DNA from: Botrytis cinerea B05.10
Taxonomy: Eukaryota; Ascomycota; Leotiomycetes; Helotiales; Sclerotiniaceae
Direction: 5' to 3'
DNA: 64,000 nt
NCBI RefSeq assembly: GCF_000143535.2
Contig: NC_037324.1
Coordinates: forward strand, 744,001 to 808,000
Shown here: positions 35,601-46,464 of the stretch, one piece after another
Numbering within the stretch: position 1 is the stretch's first letter
Layout: the number at the start of each line of letters is the position of its first letter
Made by a program: the position numbers and the translations under genes
Notes under the pieces: generated by a model
Told to the model about the DNA's origin: nothing
The model's input: only the letters and a program-made list of their open reading frames with translations
Databases searched by the model: none

Positions 35601-38174
35601 CAGAAGCACTGCATGCTTGTTTCGGCGAACGCATGGGAAGCTCCTCCCTGTCTTGTTCACCACTACTGCATCGATGATATTGTTGTAGTATATGCCGAGT
35701 TTGTCCATATCTTTGAGTGATAATAAGAATGGTGTCTCCGCATTCATTACATGGAATTCGACAGTTCCCGGTGGTAAATCGAGATGGAATGAGCCTATTG
35801 ATTCAGCTCTGCCGATTCCGAACACCACATTGGCGACTCCCGCTCTGCTTTCGTCCAGTGATACATTTTCAACGGTCGTCTTATATGCCATGTATTGCTC
35901 ATAGCCAACCGTAGACCATTCTGCAGCGGCTGTGTCGACAATGATGCCTTGGAATTCCCTTGCGTCGTACCTGCTGATGTAGGTCGTTCTCTCTTTACGA
36001 ACTCGACGTGTCAAAGCATGCTCAAAGATCTTGTTGTTTAGGTTCATCATAGTCTCTCTGCCATTTATAGGTCCAGTATGGGTGATGAAACTTGAGTGTG
36101 GTTCTTGTGCAGGTGATTCTTGTAGTTCGAATTGCGCAAAGTAGGCTGCTACTTCGCTGTCGGTATCCGGATCGGTGTCTTCGTCGTCGTCTTGGTTAGG
36201 TCCTTCGTATTCGACAAGGAATTGCTCAAAGCTCTTGTCAAAGTTGTTTCTATCCTTGAACTGCTCCTTGTACTTGCTTCTTGATTCGTCGCGCTCCTCC
36301 TTGCTGTGCCGAGTCGACCAACAGTCCTCCTTTCTGCAGACGAAACACTTCTTCTTCGTTCGTGGTTTGAATGGGCGACGATCGTTGTGCCCGAAACTTC
36401 TCTGACTGTACCCACCTCGACCGCGTTGATATTTACGATCGGTGTAGAATGTCGTCGTTTCGTTTGCATGAGATTGCTCCCATGTCATTATAGCTGATCG
36501 TAGCTCTTCAAGAAGACTTGGTATGTCCTTCGCAGGGCGAAAGCAAGCAATGGAACATGCTGATACTGGTGCACATGCATTGACGATCTTCTGGTGCAAT
36601 AGCTCATCAGTTCTCATCGTCGGGCTGAGTCCCTTGTGCAGATGACGAAGCTTCATCACCATCGATTGCAGACAGTGACTCATCGACTTGCCAGCATTAT
36701 CTGGTTCTGCCATAACGCTCTTGAGTGTAATGCCCTCCCATTGCCGCATAAGATTGCGTCTGTGCTCTGGGCCTTCGAATGTAGTCTCCATCATTCGACA
36801 GATCTCTTCTATCGTGTCAGGTATATTACCTAAATTTGTATGGTAGAAGTCGAGTGCAACTTCGACGAGCATCGTAGGGAATGCTTTCGGCAGTAGGTAT
36901 TCAGGTAAGTCGATTCGTTGGCAGTTATTGATGAATATCGAGTACTTGTGAGTGAAATTGTCGTCCTGCCCACTGTACTTGTCGGCTTTCTCGTAGAGTT
37001 TCGTGAGATTTCCCAATAATTGTCCAACGTTGATGGCTCTTTGTGGTATTCTAGGTAAATCGTTCTGAATGCCATCACTATATTCGGGGTTATCTCCGTC
37101 GTATCCTCCTCCGTTCCCTCCGCCACCGTTACCTCTGCCGCCATCACTGGAACCGCCATTGCTGCCGCTCGGTTCTCCGCCCGGATGTCCGCTTTGATGC
37201 ATACGCTGATGCATATACTGTTGATTCGGGTTATGTTGATCATGGTGCTGTTCCCATTGTTGAGGTGACTGTTGTGATGGTTGATTATTGTGGTAAAAAG
37301 GTGATGCTCCCGAGGGTTGTTCAAGGTTGATTCGGGGTGGTCCTGGTGGTGGGCCGGTGAATCCTTGAAATGTCGGAAGTGGTGGTGGTTTCCTAGGACT
37401 GTAGTATTTACGTGCAATTGATCCGCTTCCTGGTGCAAAGCTTGGGAGTTGCGGGGGTGTCTTTGGTTGTGGAGGTGTCTTTGGCTGTGGTTCTATCGAT
37501 ACCTTGTGTTCAATATCAACACCTTTACCTTTATCAGCTCTTTCCAATCGCTGTGATATGGAAGGTAATTGTGGTAGAACGTATGTATTGAACCCTGAAG
37601 GACCGGCGTGCAGGTCCTTCACTCGAGACATCTCGGGGTCTCCGAGTGGTGCACGTAGTTTTTCAATCACGATTCTCTGTTGTATGCTTCTCGACCGAAA
37701 CACAAATTCCTTTTCGGAAATCGCTTCAATAATCTCCTTAGGTGTCCATGCTCTATAAGGTGATCGATGTGTATCAACCAAAGCTTCATAAACTGGTCGG
37801 GTTGTACATTCTTCTGGTTTATCGACGTACACTCCGCACGAGCGTAATTCGTGCCTGAGCTTATACAGGATGCGCATGCTAACTTGTGAAAAATGCGCTG
37901 GTGTAAATCCATCGAATGCAAGATTGTAGTCCGCCCACAGCTCTTGATCGTAGTATTTCTGACGCTGGTATTCATAAGCCTTGTATTTGACAAAATCTCT
38001 GATCTCTTTCGCATTTGCACTTTGTATGTCAATGGGGTGGTCTGTCCATCTCCGTGATAACTCCTCATATTCTTCAGTTGCAATGACTGATGCCATTTTC
38101 GATCCAGCACTTGAAGCAGGATTTTCAGGGACATATCTTTCCGTCTGGGGGGATTCTGGGAAAACTCCTGCCAT
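32655..38174 (-). CDS. Ty1/copia Gag-Pol polyprotein
   Basis: The first ATG is at 38174, giving about 1,839 aa; the frame is open a little further upstream to 38237. The order is: a Pro/Gln/Gly-rich Gag with a capsid-like helical region; a short Cys/His element (CFVCRKEDCW) in place of a classic knuckle; an aspartic protease (IVDTAAAEW, with DTA where DTG or DSG is common); and the integrase zinc-binding region (HRRFGHPSAH then CQYC). The integrase core follows, with acidic residues in VDVMYID, HDAGKNF and GAVERYH. Next are reverse transcriptase (RDITQAYTQS, RPLYGVPEAG, and LQTDDTLIV in place of the usual YVDD) and RNase H (AFTDASFANN, SELYG, IDSKSLYD). No stop or frameshift is present. It makes the virus-like particle and copies and inserts the element. 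The absence of a Gag stop implies a Gag-Pol fusion that is processed by the protease. Confidence 0.92.
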   Translation of the reverse strand: MAGVFPESPQTERYVPENPASSAGSKMASVIATEEYEELSRRWTDHPIDIQSANAKEIRDFVKYKAYEYQRQKYYDQELWADYNLAFDGFTPAHFSQVSMRILYKLRHELRSCGVYVDKPEECTTRPVYEALVDTHRSPYRAWTPKEIIEAISEKEFVFRSRSIQQRIVIEKLRAPLGDPEMSRVKDLHAGPSGFNTYVLPQLPSISQRLERADKGKGVDIEHKVSIEPQPKTPPQPKTPPQLPSFAPGSGSIARKYYSPRKPPPLPTFQGFTGPPPGPPRINLEQPSGASPFYHNNQPSQQSPQQWEQHHDQHNPNQQYMHQRMHQSGHPGGEPSGSNGGSSDGGRGNGGGGNGGGYDGDNPEYSDGIQNDLPRIPQRAINVGQLLGNLTKLYEKADKYSGQDDNFTHKYSIFINNCQRIDLPEYLLPKAFPTMLVEVALDFYHTNLGNIPDTIEEICRMMETTFEGPEHRRNLMRQWEGITLKSVMAEPDNAGKSMSHCLQSMVMKLRHLHKGLSPTMRTDELLHQKIVNACAPVSACSIACFRPAKDIPSLLEELRSAIMTWEQSHANETTTFYTDRKYQRGRGGYSQRSFGHNDRRPFKPRTKKKCFVCRKEDCWSTRHSKEERDESRSKYKEQFKDRNNFDKSFEQFLVEYEGPNQDDDEDTDPDTDSEVAAYFAQFELQESPAQEPHSSFITHTGPINGRETMMNLNNKIFEHALTRRVRKERTTYISRYDAREFQGIIVDTAAAEWSTVGYEQYMAYKTTVENVSLDESRAGVANVVFGIGRAESIGSFHLDLPPGTVEFHVMNAETPFLLSLKDMDKLGIYYNNIIDAVVVNKTGRSFPCVRRNKHAVLLWRINVQQFVQQTIDDNECYLTDIELRRLHRRFGHPSAHRLLRVLQRAGHSDVSQQEIDKLTKFCQYCQKHGKSPGRFKFSLKDDVDFNHSIIVDVMYIDTSPILHVIDEGTRFQAAQWLTNISAKHTFDTLRKCWMDTYTGPPDYIIHDAGKNFVSKEFIQYAATMSTKTKSVPIEAHWSIGAVERYHAVIKRAYAIIASELESSTTKEMMLQMAVKAVNDTAGPDGLVPTLLVFGAYPRMADLDPPAPTVLQRQSAIRKAMNEINKLRATRQVSDALSQRNGPSTMALYDLPINSKVWVWREHKGWTGPHHLLGIRDQICTVKLSSGPTEFRTTQVKPHVEEEQDRPQGEPEHIEPVQQEDGGTILQENPDDVTSQEVREVIQPPHSTEEPPSNETNGPQGRSLLQVRIPPIRLLRAHANAQTFFSSESEEHKTPPSLALYLPDEDEIDDIEYTECYAASAVPPTSTIFVESRRKEVNGLMENGVFRLVKLVDVPENTRIFNSRFVDEIKNEGTDKAFPKSRLVIQAWKDQGKSAVLTQSPTIQRVSQRIMLSVMAMLPKNEVTMSIRDITQAYTQSASNLVRKFYARPPAEMDVPEGFILQVVRPLYGVPEAGNHWFSTYHKHHTDALKMVQSTYDPCLLHTTKDDTAFGIVGLQTDDTLIVANKEFADREQTELKNAKFMAKERETLTSSTPLKFNGGLITQHENGSIYLNQQKQCENLRLVKTEPSDMHGTRGKLRKSATAKDQYVAQRARGAYVATMCQPEAAFDLSFAAQTVNPKEEDANTLNKRIQWQIDNSERGLQFVPLHMDSLKLVAFTDASFANNKDLSSQIGYIIVLMDKYDKANIIHWSSIKCKRVTRSVLASELYGMVLGFDISAAIKGTVDKIFPARKIPLVICIDSKSLYDCLTKLGTTNEKRLMIDVMAIREAYEKREIVEIKWIDGESNPADAMTKSKPCQALKDLVDNNTITIKVTEWVDRD

Positions 38175-38606
38175 TTTGTGGATAGCAGGCGGGTGATGAT
38201 GAGGTAGGTCGATGGTATGAGTGTAGTTGGGATACAACTTCGCGAAAAGTTTGCGAAGTTATATTGTGTATGATGTTGCTGAGCTCGAGCTGGTGCTACT
38301 GGTTTCTACTTCTTCAATACACGTTGCAAAGAAGAGTCGAATGTAGACTAAAGTTAGTGTGAGAGTCGTCGCCACGTTGCCGACTTCTCTCGATGGTGCA
38401 GGTATCAAACCACGTTGGATTAATACTTGCGTAAGAACTGCCGCCACGTTGCCGTCGGTTCTTATTCACACAAGGGCAGGTATCAAACCACGATGGATTG
38501 ATACAAGAGCTTGTGTCTCTTCAAAGAAATACCAACCTTAGTCACAAACACACGTTGCGCTTGAAATTAAGGTGCCAGGCTCCTGATCTGTGATATCACT
38601 GATCAG
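38175..38606 (-). promoter_or_regulatory. Untranslated leader of the copia element
   Basis: This is the 5' leader between the 5' LTR and the ATG. Abutting the LTR at 38583-38606 is a 24-bp near-perfect palindrome (arms CTGATC and GATCAG, centre GTGATATCAC), where a tRNA primer-binding site would normally start. An imperfect direct repeat spans about 38,370-38,503. An 8-bp inverted repeat (AACTTCGC, 9-nt spacer, GCGAAGTT) lies at 38236-38260. Confidence 0.7.
38370..38503. repeat. Imperfect direct repeat in the retrotransposon leader
   Basis: Two blocks recur: GCCACGTTGCCG (38371 and 38443) and CAGGTATCAAACCACG plus TGGATT-ATAC (38399 and 38477). Spacing is 72 and 78 nt, so the unit is about 75 nt and has diverged in its middle. 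Confidence 0.85.
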
Positions 38607-38769
38607 TGTTGGTATCACCATGGGGATGGTGAAGTCAATATAGTACTATGGTTCACACTGTTGTAATATTGCTTAGGGTTCTAAAAGCTAGGACTACGAA
38701 ACGTATTGCTGTAGTGCCGAAAGGCGCTAGCGCAAGCGCTAGCACGGTCACATGATCCCTATCCCGACA
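38607..38769 (-). repeat. 5' LTR of the copia element
   Basis: It is 163 bp, identical to the left copy, and carries the element promoter. In element orientation a TACTATATTG segment is a candidate TATA-like site. The GCTAGCGC inverted repeat is at 38726-38743. Confidence 0.95.
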
Positions 38770-38774
38770 CATGT
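38770..38774. repeat. Target-site duplication (right copy)
   Basis: CATGT matches 32380-32384. Removing the element and one copy rejoins AAAACATGTATATG. Confidence 0.9.
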
Positions 38775-40001
38775 ATATGATTCACCTCCCTCCCATCAAA
38801 AAATTCTCACATCCTCACATCTTCTAAGAAGATAAAAACCACTCCGTCATTTTCGTCACCCGCCCTTAAATCTGTATTTACTTAATTGGTCGTCACCTCA
38901 CTTAGATAGGTAAGTAATCAAGATCATCTAGTTCATTAGGCACAACATTATCGATATCGATATCAATATCAAAACCACCCATCAACAAATCTTGCATTCA
39001 TTCTGTTCCCATTGCATTCCACCCCAGCCATCCCTCCTCTCCTCTCAGCTTTCCACAGCCCATCCCCCCTCCAGCAACCGAAAACAGCCCATTCATCCAA
39101 AAACCTTGTGTTCATCCCAGCCTCTCAACATAACTACCTACCTATCATCCCAATGACTCGCAGTCAAAAACAAGAATTTCATTACGCGCATTGCAGAAAT
39201 CAAGGCAGTGCGCAGTGGATGTCGATGCGGCTGTGTTGTTAGTGTCTCAGATGAAACAGTGTGGCGTTGTTTGTGGCTGGGTTGGGGTGGAAAAGTCATG
39301 GGACAGGGGATTATGTAAGCGAGGTGGTGAGAGAAAAGCAATGAATGGATGGACGAATGAATGGGAAACTTAAATAATGGTATGACGGTGAAAGTAGAAG
39401 TAGAGAAACGTTAGTTTTTTCAAGTTTTGATTCTGAAACATGAGAAGTGGCATTTGGGACTTTTTTTACTGGTAAACTGTCACATGTTTGAAGTCTCACT
39501 CGGAATGCAAATTTTATGTGATGAAGATATAGTATTGATATTGATCGACTAGTTCATTGGCCGTCTTCCTATTACCAGTCGACAACAAGTAAATCCTTAG
39601 CAGATCATCCAATATCATCTCTCCTAAAAAATTCATCGTCTTTATCAGACATCGCCATAACCGCCCATCACACATCCTAACTCCCTCGCTCAAATAGATC
39701 CTAATCATACATGATATATCCCACAATCCCATGTATTAAAACGCCTCATTGTCGTATAATAATGATATTTTCCCAAATCCGTTCCATGCCTATCTTGTAG
39801 GAGTATTCTCGTGTACGTTATGTATGTACAGTTACTAACACCAGAGAAAAATCGTTTCGGGTGCCGTAAAATATTGTGTGCACTTTGAGAAAGTCTTGCA
39901 CCTGACTCATCTCAAAACATTGCTCTTCCGGTAGAACAATGGCTCGAGATCTCTTCTCCCTCCATGCGAAGTTGAATTGTTGTTCTTGGATAAGAAACTC
40001 T
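38775..40001. other. Gene-free interval right of the retrotransposon
   Basis: AT-rich DNA with a short ATCGATATCGATATCAATATC stretch near 38,950 and a CT-rich stretch at 39,010-39,120. No credible gene was seen. Confidence 0.5.
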
Positions 40002-40265
40002 TTATCGCGAACCAGATGAACTGCTGCTGCTGCTATCCATGGAAGTGCTGGCTTCGTGACCGGTTCTCAAAGTAGCGTGTGAGTTTGAACCCATAGAGTT
40101 GGCACTTCTTCGGCGTGCGGATTTGTCGGCAGCTTCCATTTGTTTTCTGGTGTGCTCGTGCATGGATCTGGCGTAGTCAAACAGAGAGTGTGTGTCTGGA
40201 GAACTTTCATGTTCTTCGTGGGAGATGTATCCGTTGGAAGGAAATGAGGCTGTTGAGGAAGACAT
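40002..40265 (-). CDS. Small serine-rich protein, function unknown
   Basis: An 87-aa single-exon frame with a clean ATG. It has a short central block that looks conserved and helical (HSLFDYARSMHEHTRKQMEAAD) followed by a basic KSARRRS patch. It ends in a low-complexity tail (STSMDSSSSSSSGSR). No signal peptide or membrane segment is seen. Small proteins with such a central helix are common and uncharacterised in filamentous ascomycetes. The upstream region to about 40,450 has TTG-rich leader-like DNA, and a TATATA stretch lies at 40,451. The call rests on start, composition and an isolated promoter-like context. Confidence 0.7.
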   Translation of the reverse strand: MSSSTASFPSNGYISHEEHESSPDTHSLFDYARSMHEHTRKQMEAADKSARRRSANSMGSNSHATLRTGHEASTSMDSSSSSSSGSR

Positions 40266-43200
40266 TTTGAGTGAAAATAGATAATTTGAAGTTGGAAACT
40301 ATGACTTTGGAGTTCTGAGTTGTTTGATGGTATTGGAGGGTTTGTAGTAGTTGTTGTTATTGAGCGTTTGGTTGATTGTTCTGATTGTGTGTAGAGTTGA
40401 AGCTGGATGATTGTGTGATATAGAAAAGAAATACGATGAGGTCTCAAGCCAATATATACATTCTGTTTCCCCTCAAATTTAGATCATAGATAGACTACCT
40501 AGCAGCCTACTACCTGACTAGTAAATTAATGGACTAGTCATCTAGTGAACTGTTAGACCCTGAAATTTGAAAAACAGGAGAACCAAACTAAAAGTTCTTA
40601 GTGTAAGACTTTTGGGCTGTCGATGAAGAGATCCTTGAATTCATAATGCATCATACTTACGTATCATCCAATCCAATCCAAGTATCTACTTGGGTATGGA
40701 AGTGAGCCCAAGGTCAGAGCTCCAGACGGTTAAAAAAAATGGTCAACATCCAAATCAGGCAAGACCCTGCAGATCATGACATGCGAAGCGTCATGCGTGG
40801 ACGGGAAGCGTTGGCCAGTTTTCAACCTATGAGGTTATTGAAACGAAGTTGATAAAGAATACACAACTGTTAGTCCTCTACCTAACTGGCCAGCACGTAC
40901 TTGAGAAAACTATTTCATGTACGCACTCACTAGGTAGATAATCTAATCTAGAGATCTACTAGACTGCAATTACTCGAGTAGTACAAACTAACAAGGAATT
41001 TTCCCCCAAGCAAGCGTCGTCGTCTAGTGCGGTAGATAGACTTTCACCGAGTCGTGAGGAGCTGGGTAGTTCCCAACTCCCCATCTTGCAAAATGCCATT
41101 TACGAGAGTCTAAATCCATATTCCCAATATTTTGTAATATCAAATCCATGACATTGCAGCAAGCTTTCTAAAAGCTTCAACAAATTAATTTAAGAGGAGA
41201 AATAAGCAATAATGCAAATCACAAAATGGATAACTCAAATTTCACGACCAAAACGATATCAATATCAACTTCCTCGGGGCAATTCGACCAACCACATCAA
41301 CATTCTTTGATCGTAATTGGTCGTGCCACTCATCCCAGGAGAGAAGAATAGGAGAATACTCTGTCGGGCCCAGGCATGTATGAAATGATCATCAAATTAT
41401 CCTACCCCAGACTTGTGAGGTGTTGATCAGAGATGTCATAGTGGAAATCCCTACCAAGCTGGTTGCGCTGATGATCTGTACATACATAACCTTACATATC
41501 GTACAAGCAGGTGAAAGCCGGACCAGCAAAATGACCGAGTTCAGAATCAAGACGCACGCTTTCGATGCATGCCTATCTTGGCTAGAAGAGATTAAGGTAC
41601 GCAAAGCCCATTATTATTGAGAATTATGGAGAGAAATTAGACTCAGAGACATCTAGACACTTGAAGTGAGTTTGGAAGTAGCCAGACTCCCAAGTAGACA
41701 CTAGGTAGATGTCATTGTCTCGGTCCCATTCCATTCTGTAGGTGAAACCGAGGTCATGTTCATTCACATTCAAGTTGTCACACTCGGATTCTTCCCAAGC
41801 ACCGGAAAGTGGGAAAAAAACATAATGTCGGATGGACACATCACTCTCGTCAATTCAGCCAATCAAATTGTGGTATTTTCATGATTAATGGAGAGCCACG
41901 GGTAATTACGTCGCAATGTGTGTAAACTTCCTTGCTGATGTCATCAAATTCTATGCAGGTTTGTGCGGCCGCCCCCGCCGATCATTATATCATTTCATCA
42001 TCATCGTCATCGTCATCATCCATCCATCCATCCATCCATCCACCAAGCCTTGCCTGCACCTTGCAGTAACTATCAGCTTTTCCTCGACCGACCTCAAGTC
42101 TATTCGAAATTTCAACCACTAGGCAGGCACATTCACCCACCCTCCATCTCGTTACTCTTTTGTCATCTCTGCCAAGAAGGGGGACGGCTAGGTTATTCAC
42201 AATCATCAAATTATTCAGTTGATTTGCACATGCATTCAAGGGTTCGGGGCAAATGGAGAGGAGCAATACAAAGCGTGTCGGGGACATTTGTAACCAAACG
42301 ATTTACGACCTGCATATAACCCGTTCAATTCATTCATTTCGACTCAAACAAGGTTTATTAGTCCGAATATCGGTACGATGATTTAGAAGGTTCGGCTCTG
42401 AGCACTGAAAGGGGGATTTATGTCATCCCCCGGTGAATAACTATCACAAAAAGTACGAGACCTCGATTTCCCGTTTGATTTCCCCATACTTCCGAGAATA
42501 GTATTGCATTGGTCGCTCTCTATTGTAACGAAATCCTATGGGATGCAAATCATTCAAGGGCCGAGACAATTATGATGTGCTGTAAGGTTACTTTTGTCCC
42601 TCGCTTGCGGGAACATTCCTGAAGGTGTCTCCATAATTGCTTTTGGACAAGCTACTGGTCATCCATATTCTCCCCACTATTTTTATACTGGAGCTTTTGC
42701 TATGGCATCACTGCAACACTTCCAAATCTTCGATGTCGTTCTCAACAAGCGGGTCATGTTTGCCATAGTACAAACGTCCCTTTCCCTACGAGGCTACATC
42801 GCACCGTTTAATGATTGATCTACACCCTTTCCTGTCTGGTCGAGGCTTCCTTTTTCAGTAGCCTCTTGCGTCCACTTAGAGTCATCAGTGGAGATTTCAC
42901 GTCTTATCCGAGACCGTTCATTCAGTTGAAACAATCCACAAGCGCTGATAATATTCGAACGAAATACTCCCGCATAACTTCTCCCGAAAGTGACAGGATA
43001 GGGCGACGGAACAAATCCCTTGTTGGGTTCCGCTGGGCCTCTGTGGCAAACTATGTCATTGGGGCTTAAGTTCTTGATGGATCTAGCTTTGAGCCTATTC
43101 TTCCTGTCTTGCATCTCATTCACATCACATCAATGAGGAATGTTAATAGGTTTACATGATACTTCATGGGTCATATTAAGGTTATCAGATTAAAGTAATC

Positions 43201-44340
43201 TGACTATTAGACTGCTCACAGCAAATGCAACTCGTATTGCCACTTTACAGTTACCTTACAGCACTCACAATCTACAGCAATGCAGGCTGCAGCTCATCAT
43301 CGCCATTCCATCATCATTACTTCACAAACCTGCGAGCTGATGACATCAAATGTCACCACATGTCAGACGAAAACAGAACAATGATGGCATGATTACTTGC
43401 ATCGCCTCTAAACGTCTCTCATAGGGGTTGGTAAACTACAATTCAATGATCTACCTCTAGGATGAACAGGTGCCACATATTCACAGACCAGACTGTGCGT
43501 CGAGAGTCGAGACTTAATCTCTTCCATTCATTAATTTATCTGCATGCATGGGTAACAAAGTACATAGTACTGGCCTACACCTTGTGCAGTAAGAAATCCT
43601 TGTGACGTAAGTCGAGAACCTTGGAAATCTCAATCTCGATTTCCTATCATGTGACCCACTTTGCGACGACCAAGTCCACTCACGTTGGATCGTTGTATTT
43701 ACGCTGCAATCTGCTACGGAAGTGTCCGTTGATATGATGCAAACATCATTCGATAAAGAGTTGATATCGTTGTGTAAAGTAATTGGAATATACGACTGCA
43801 GCTGCAGCTGCAGCTGCAATTGATGCGGGAAGTTTGGATGTTCCGTAATTGTGTACTGTTCTGATCATCATGATCATTATCTACGAATGGGTCATCTATA
43901 TTGGCATTGACGAGTGTTACCTGCCCCCCTTAATCATGATGAGAATATCCATCACATTTCTCGGGGCAATTATGATGATTCTGAGCACGTCAGAGTCAGG
44001 GTCGTAGCCTGTCCCCCGGAAAGGTTCTCATTCAGCTTCGACGCTCTCAATTTTTTGAATTCATGAAGGCTTTTGAGTGTCTATCTATCGACCTTATCAG
44101 GCTTTGTGAGCCACCTCAGCCACCAGCCAATTACTTTTGTTTTACCTTGCAATTCAATCTTTTCTCCTTTCCATGCATCGACTTCAAAGTCTGCGATGTA
44201 GAAAATTGGTGGGAGTTGGAGGACTTTCACCTGATCGCTTCACTTCTACTGTACCTTTATCTTATATTGATTTCATACATTGCATCTCTCGCATCTGGTT
44301 ATTCCTTTCCTATCACCTACCCATTCTCATAATTCTCGTC
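40266..44340. other. 4-kb interval with no supported gene
   Basis: Several 70-110-codon frames occur. The most protein-like is 41624-41839 (-), with GFTYRMEWDRDNDIYLVSTW, but it has no ATG and no partner exon that I can join. A CATC repeat at 42,005-42,045 and a CAGCTG-type palindrome at 43,797 are the notable non-coding features. Confidence 0.45.
43797..43818. repeat. Perfect 22-bp palindrome made of TGCAGC units
   Basis: TGCAGC repeats read identically on both strands across 22 bases. The tract could form a hairpin or simply be a microsatellite. No gene start is adjacent. Confidence 0.9.
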
Positions 44341-46420
44341 TAATGTCATCAGAAATGACCGACTATCAGCAATATGATGTCCTCCAGCATCTGCACGCTA
44401 CAATCGTGAAGTATCTGTCTCCAAATTTCCACATACTATTTTGTGATGGCATTAGCTAACTATCATCCAACTTCTTCATCTACAGCGTCGGCGCAAATGC
44501 GTAACTTCATCCTTTAAAGCATACACGCATACACCAACACCATTCGACCTACAACACCGAATTCACCTACCTACCTACCTACTTATCTACATTCCTCTAT
44601 TCATCTATCTCTACCGAGAAGAATGTAACGATAAACCAAAGCCCCAGTATATTAATGAACATCTGCCGGATCTTTTTCTACCGACTTCAGATATACATAC
44701 ACGGGAGGAGCTATTTGAAAATATCAGGAGGCATATCAAGGATACCCTGTATGGAGATAGAGGACATAACTACATCAGAATAACATCAGAATACCACATC
44801 AGTAAAATTCTATAAATTCGATATCATCGTTTCGGAAGCACTCTCTAACTCTGTTGTCTTTCAAGATATTATGTAAATTATCCCTATTTTTTCCTTCCTC
44901 TTTCGTCAAGGGAAAAGAACTTAGTAGATCAGTCATCAATCTTCCATCTATCAGACTTCATTTCTATCTAATTCTTTTAGCCGTCTCTTTCCATATACAT
45001 ATATATATCCATATCCATACACATATATACTTTCCCTCCCCATCTTCCTTCTAAACTCTCATATTCAATCCGCGGGGAGCTCCACCGCAGTGCTACTCTT
45101 CAATCGAGAATGGTATGATATTTATGGAAAGAGATATAAAGACTAAGTAAAGCATTGTATTGTATTATATTGCAGTAGATAGAATATGATGTTACTCAAT
45201 TGAATTTTCTTCCCCTCCTTCGCCTTTCTCTCTCCTTTCTGTCAAAAGCTTTATATGGCCGAGTTCCTTTTATTCATATCAACTTCGTACTCGTAGACTA
45301 AGTATTTCATTCATATCCATCTATATCTATACATGTATGATGAAATCCCTAGATACTTCATTCCAATCCATTCATTTGTGTAATAATTCAAAGTAATATA
45401 TCTCATACCTCACTCACATATGTCATTCACTTCTCTCTCTCCTCTCCTCAACTCACCTCAACGCTACTTACTCTACTCTACTCTACTACATTCCATTTCA
45501 CTCTCCTGTTAATCTCAATCTAAGAGGATAAATGAATGAATGAATGATAGAGTAGAGAGTCTATATATATATTCATCTAGCTACCCGCTAGTGTATATTA
45601 CCTAACATAACATATATTATACGAAATACACATCATTCATTCATTCATACATACATACATAAAAAAACACAATACGAACCGAGAACCAAAAAACCCCCAC
45701 CATTTCATCTCATTTCATTTCATCGAAATTATAAAATCACATCCTACTCGGACTATCCCCTCAGCAGCCCCGGTTTCCGTCATTCCTTTTCTCAGATATG
45801 GAAAATCCATTACTCTTTTCATTCATTCATTCATTCATTCACTCATTCATACCTAGATACATAAATAATTCTCATCAAAACACCAAGTCCCAAGTTCACA
45901 TAATTCATATATTCATAACCAGCCAATCAATCATACCTGCGTCTGAGTGAGTAATGAATCTTCCGGTGATTATATATGGAGTTTTGTTATATATATATAT
46001 AATCTTCTCATTAACTAATGATTCATCCCGGCCTTTGTTTTATTTTGTTCTCATGTGTGTTGTAATGTGTTGTAATGTGTTCTAGTGGGTTACATTACAT
46101 ATATTCCCATCTCATCTCATCTCATCTCATCTCCTCTCCCCTCCTATTCCCCTCTCCTTCCCCCCTCCCCCTCTTCAAATATCAAATATCAAATATCAAT
46201 CCACCAATTCATACACAAAATTTCAGAACCCCTTCGCAAACAAACAAACAAACAAACCTCTCATATATTCTCCCTTTCCCTTTCCCTTTCCCTTCAATCT
46301 CAATCTTAATCTCAATCTCACCTAAACTAAACCAACTAAACCAACCAAACTTATATCTCTATTTAACAACCCCCTCCTCTCACTCTAACACCCACCCAAA
46401 GCCACAGAGTTAATCATAAA

Positions 46421-46464
46421 ACCCGAACCCGAACCCGAATCCGAACCTGAACCTGAACCAGAAA
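46421..46464. repeat. Hexamer repeat (GAACCC/GAACCT)
   Basis: About seven six-base units vary between GAACCC, GAATCC and GAACCT. It is not the telomere repeat TTAGGG on either strand. Confidence 0.8.

Larger units (their letters stand above)
32385..38769 (-). mobile_element. Complete Ty1/copia LTR retrotransposon
   Basis: A 6,385-bp element in minus orientation is bounded by two 163-bp LTRs that appear identical base for base. They start TG and end CA and are flanked by CATGT duplications. Inside is one uninterrupted Gag-Pol frame ordered protease, integrase, reverse transcriptase, RNase H, which defines the copia (Pseudoviridae-type) class. Identical LTRs and an unbroken frame indicate recent insertion and possible activity. 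It lies downstream of the P450 and interrupts no recognisable gene. Confidence 0.95.

Noticed and set aside
41624..41839. Small minus-strand protein
   Set aside because: Composition is plausible, but the frame starts at GTG and no upstream exon with an ATG could be joined.
42794..43123. 109-codon minus-strand frame
   Set aside because: No recognisable motif and no support from neighbours; an equally long overlapping frame exists on the other strand.
46421..46464. Interstitial telomere repeat
   Set aside because: The unit is GAACCC/GAACCT rather than TTAGGG/CCCTAA.
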